Below, one piece after another: positions 63,827 through 64,000 of a stretch of DNA of 64,000 nucleotides. A model generated the notes under the pieces. That model made no database searches. It was not told the DNA's origin and saw only the letters and a list, made by a program, of their open reading frames with translations. Position 1 is the stretch's first letter, and each line of letters starts with the position of its first letter. The stretch is from Bernardetia sp. MNP-M8 (GTDB lineage Bacteria; Bacteroidota; Bacteroidia; Cytophagales; Bernardetiaceae). The translations under genes and the position numbers were made by a program. The DNA lies in contig NZ_CP147012.1 of assembly GCF_037126285.1 (NCBI RefSeq), positions 1,798,001-1,862,000 of the forward strand, written 5' to 3'.

Positions 63827-64000
63827 TGATAGAAGATTTCAATCAATTAGAAGGTTATGAACCTATAAAAGAGATTGTTCAACTTATAGAAAATAGGTTG
63901 GATGATTTTGCAGCTTCCTCAACACTTCGCAAACAGACAGCTAAAACTACAGGAGAAGGACAACACTCTACAGCTTATTTTAAATTTATGTCAAAAGAAG
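63826..64000 (+). CDS. Start of the gene coupled to the methyltransferase (58 codons seen)
   Basis: ATG 63826 overlaps the methyltransferase stop codon (TGATG). The readable part begins MIEDFNQLEGYEPIKEIVQL and continues with IENRLDDFAASSTLRKQ. No domain can be recognised in 58 codons. Overlap of start and stop codons indicates translational coupling, so the product very probably works with the methyltransferase, for example as nuclease, helicase or specificity factor. The rest lies outside the window. Confidence 0.75.
   Translation, partial: MIEDFNQLEGYEPIKEIVQLIENRLDDFAASSTLRKQTAKTTGEGQHSTAYFKFMSKE

Noticed and set aside
1-64000. tRNA or rRNA genes, CRISPR array
   Set aside because: No GTTCGA-type T-loop with a plausible cloverleaf and no regularly spaced direct repeats were noticed on reading both strands.

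Overview
The window reads as chromosomal DNA of a low-GC Bacteroidota bacterium, most likely a Cytophagia-type marine or gliding lineage. The Bernardetia/Flexibacter group would fit, but that is a guess from gene content. The evidence is a strongly A+T-rich sequence, perfect TAnnTTTG (-7) promoter elements in front of many genes, a TonB-dependent receptor, TonB C-terminal-domain proteins, SpoIIE-type phosphatases (one fused to a 7TM module), DUF1599 and BT_3928-type proteins, and bacillithiol synthase BshC. No rRNA, tRNA or CRISPR array was seen.

Layout. 1-2.2 kb: end of a polysaccharide-type operon (GT2, HAD, ATP-grasp), separated by a perfect 28-bp-arm palindrome from an HTTM / BT_3928 / DUF1599 cluster (2.3-5.7 kb). 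5.8-8.4 kb: a PP2C/SpoIIE phosphatase paired with a TPR membrane protein. 8.6-14.1 kb: plus-strand genes (GT39-like membrane protein, a membrane/coiled-coil protein, Crp/Fnr regulator, PanE-like reductase, PP1-like phosphoesterase), facing SppA. 16.2-16.9 kb is a long gene-free stretch with an orphan intrinsic terminator. 17.6-23.6 kb: mdh, galE, a TPR membrane protein and bshC. 23.7-28.4 kb: TonB receptor, PQQ-type sugar dehydrogenase lipoprotein and alpha/beta hydrolase, all on minus. 28.7-32.3 kb: an FtsK translocase without the gamma domain, and pyrR. 32.4-33.7 kb: two secreted TonB-CTD proteins. 34.0-36.6 kb: a TPR protein followed by three unknown proteins that share a short motif. 36.6-43.6 kb: DUF4126/zinc-ribbon protein, baeRF protein, murI, yraN, M42 peptidase, GNAT.

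43.9-45.4 kb is a decayed gene: a 7TMR-SpoIIE phosphatase lacking its N-terminal part and broken by a -1 frameshift. 45.6-49.1 kb: M23 peptidase, NAD(P)-binding protein, zinc-finger protein. 49.1-54.3 kb groups redox and sulfur functions: a thioredoxin-NHL lipoprotein, a Cys glutathione peroxidase, two YeeE/YedE channel proteins and a CstB-like persulfide dioxygenase with a pseudo-rhodanese and an active rhodanese. With bshC in the window, this suggests bacillithiol-linked sulfide/persulfide handling. 54.66-55.76 kb is an intact IS630-family element with visible inverted repeats and TA target duplication. 55.9-60.5 kb: M23 peptidase, lipoprotein plus AraC regulator, PEBP protein, RING-like membrane protein. 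60.6-64.0 kb: a large Eco57I-type adenine methyltransferase translationally coupled to an unfinished gene, possibly the start of a defence locus.

Scattered between genes are short imperfect palindromes. One family (about 27 nt, coding VVGVPTND-like in one frame) appears in several gaps and once inside the signal peptide of the thioredoxin-NHL lipoprotein. The most notable items are the three-gene shared-motif cluster, the CstB-type operon, the decayed phosphatase, the FtsK truncation, the in-gene repeat and the methyltransferase locus at the right edge.
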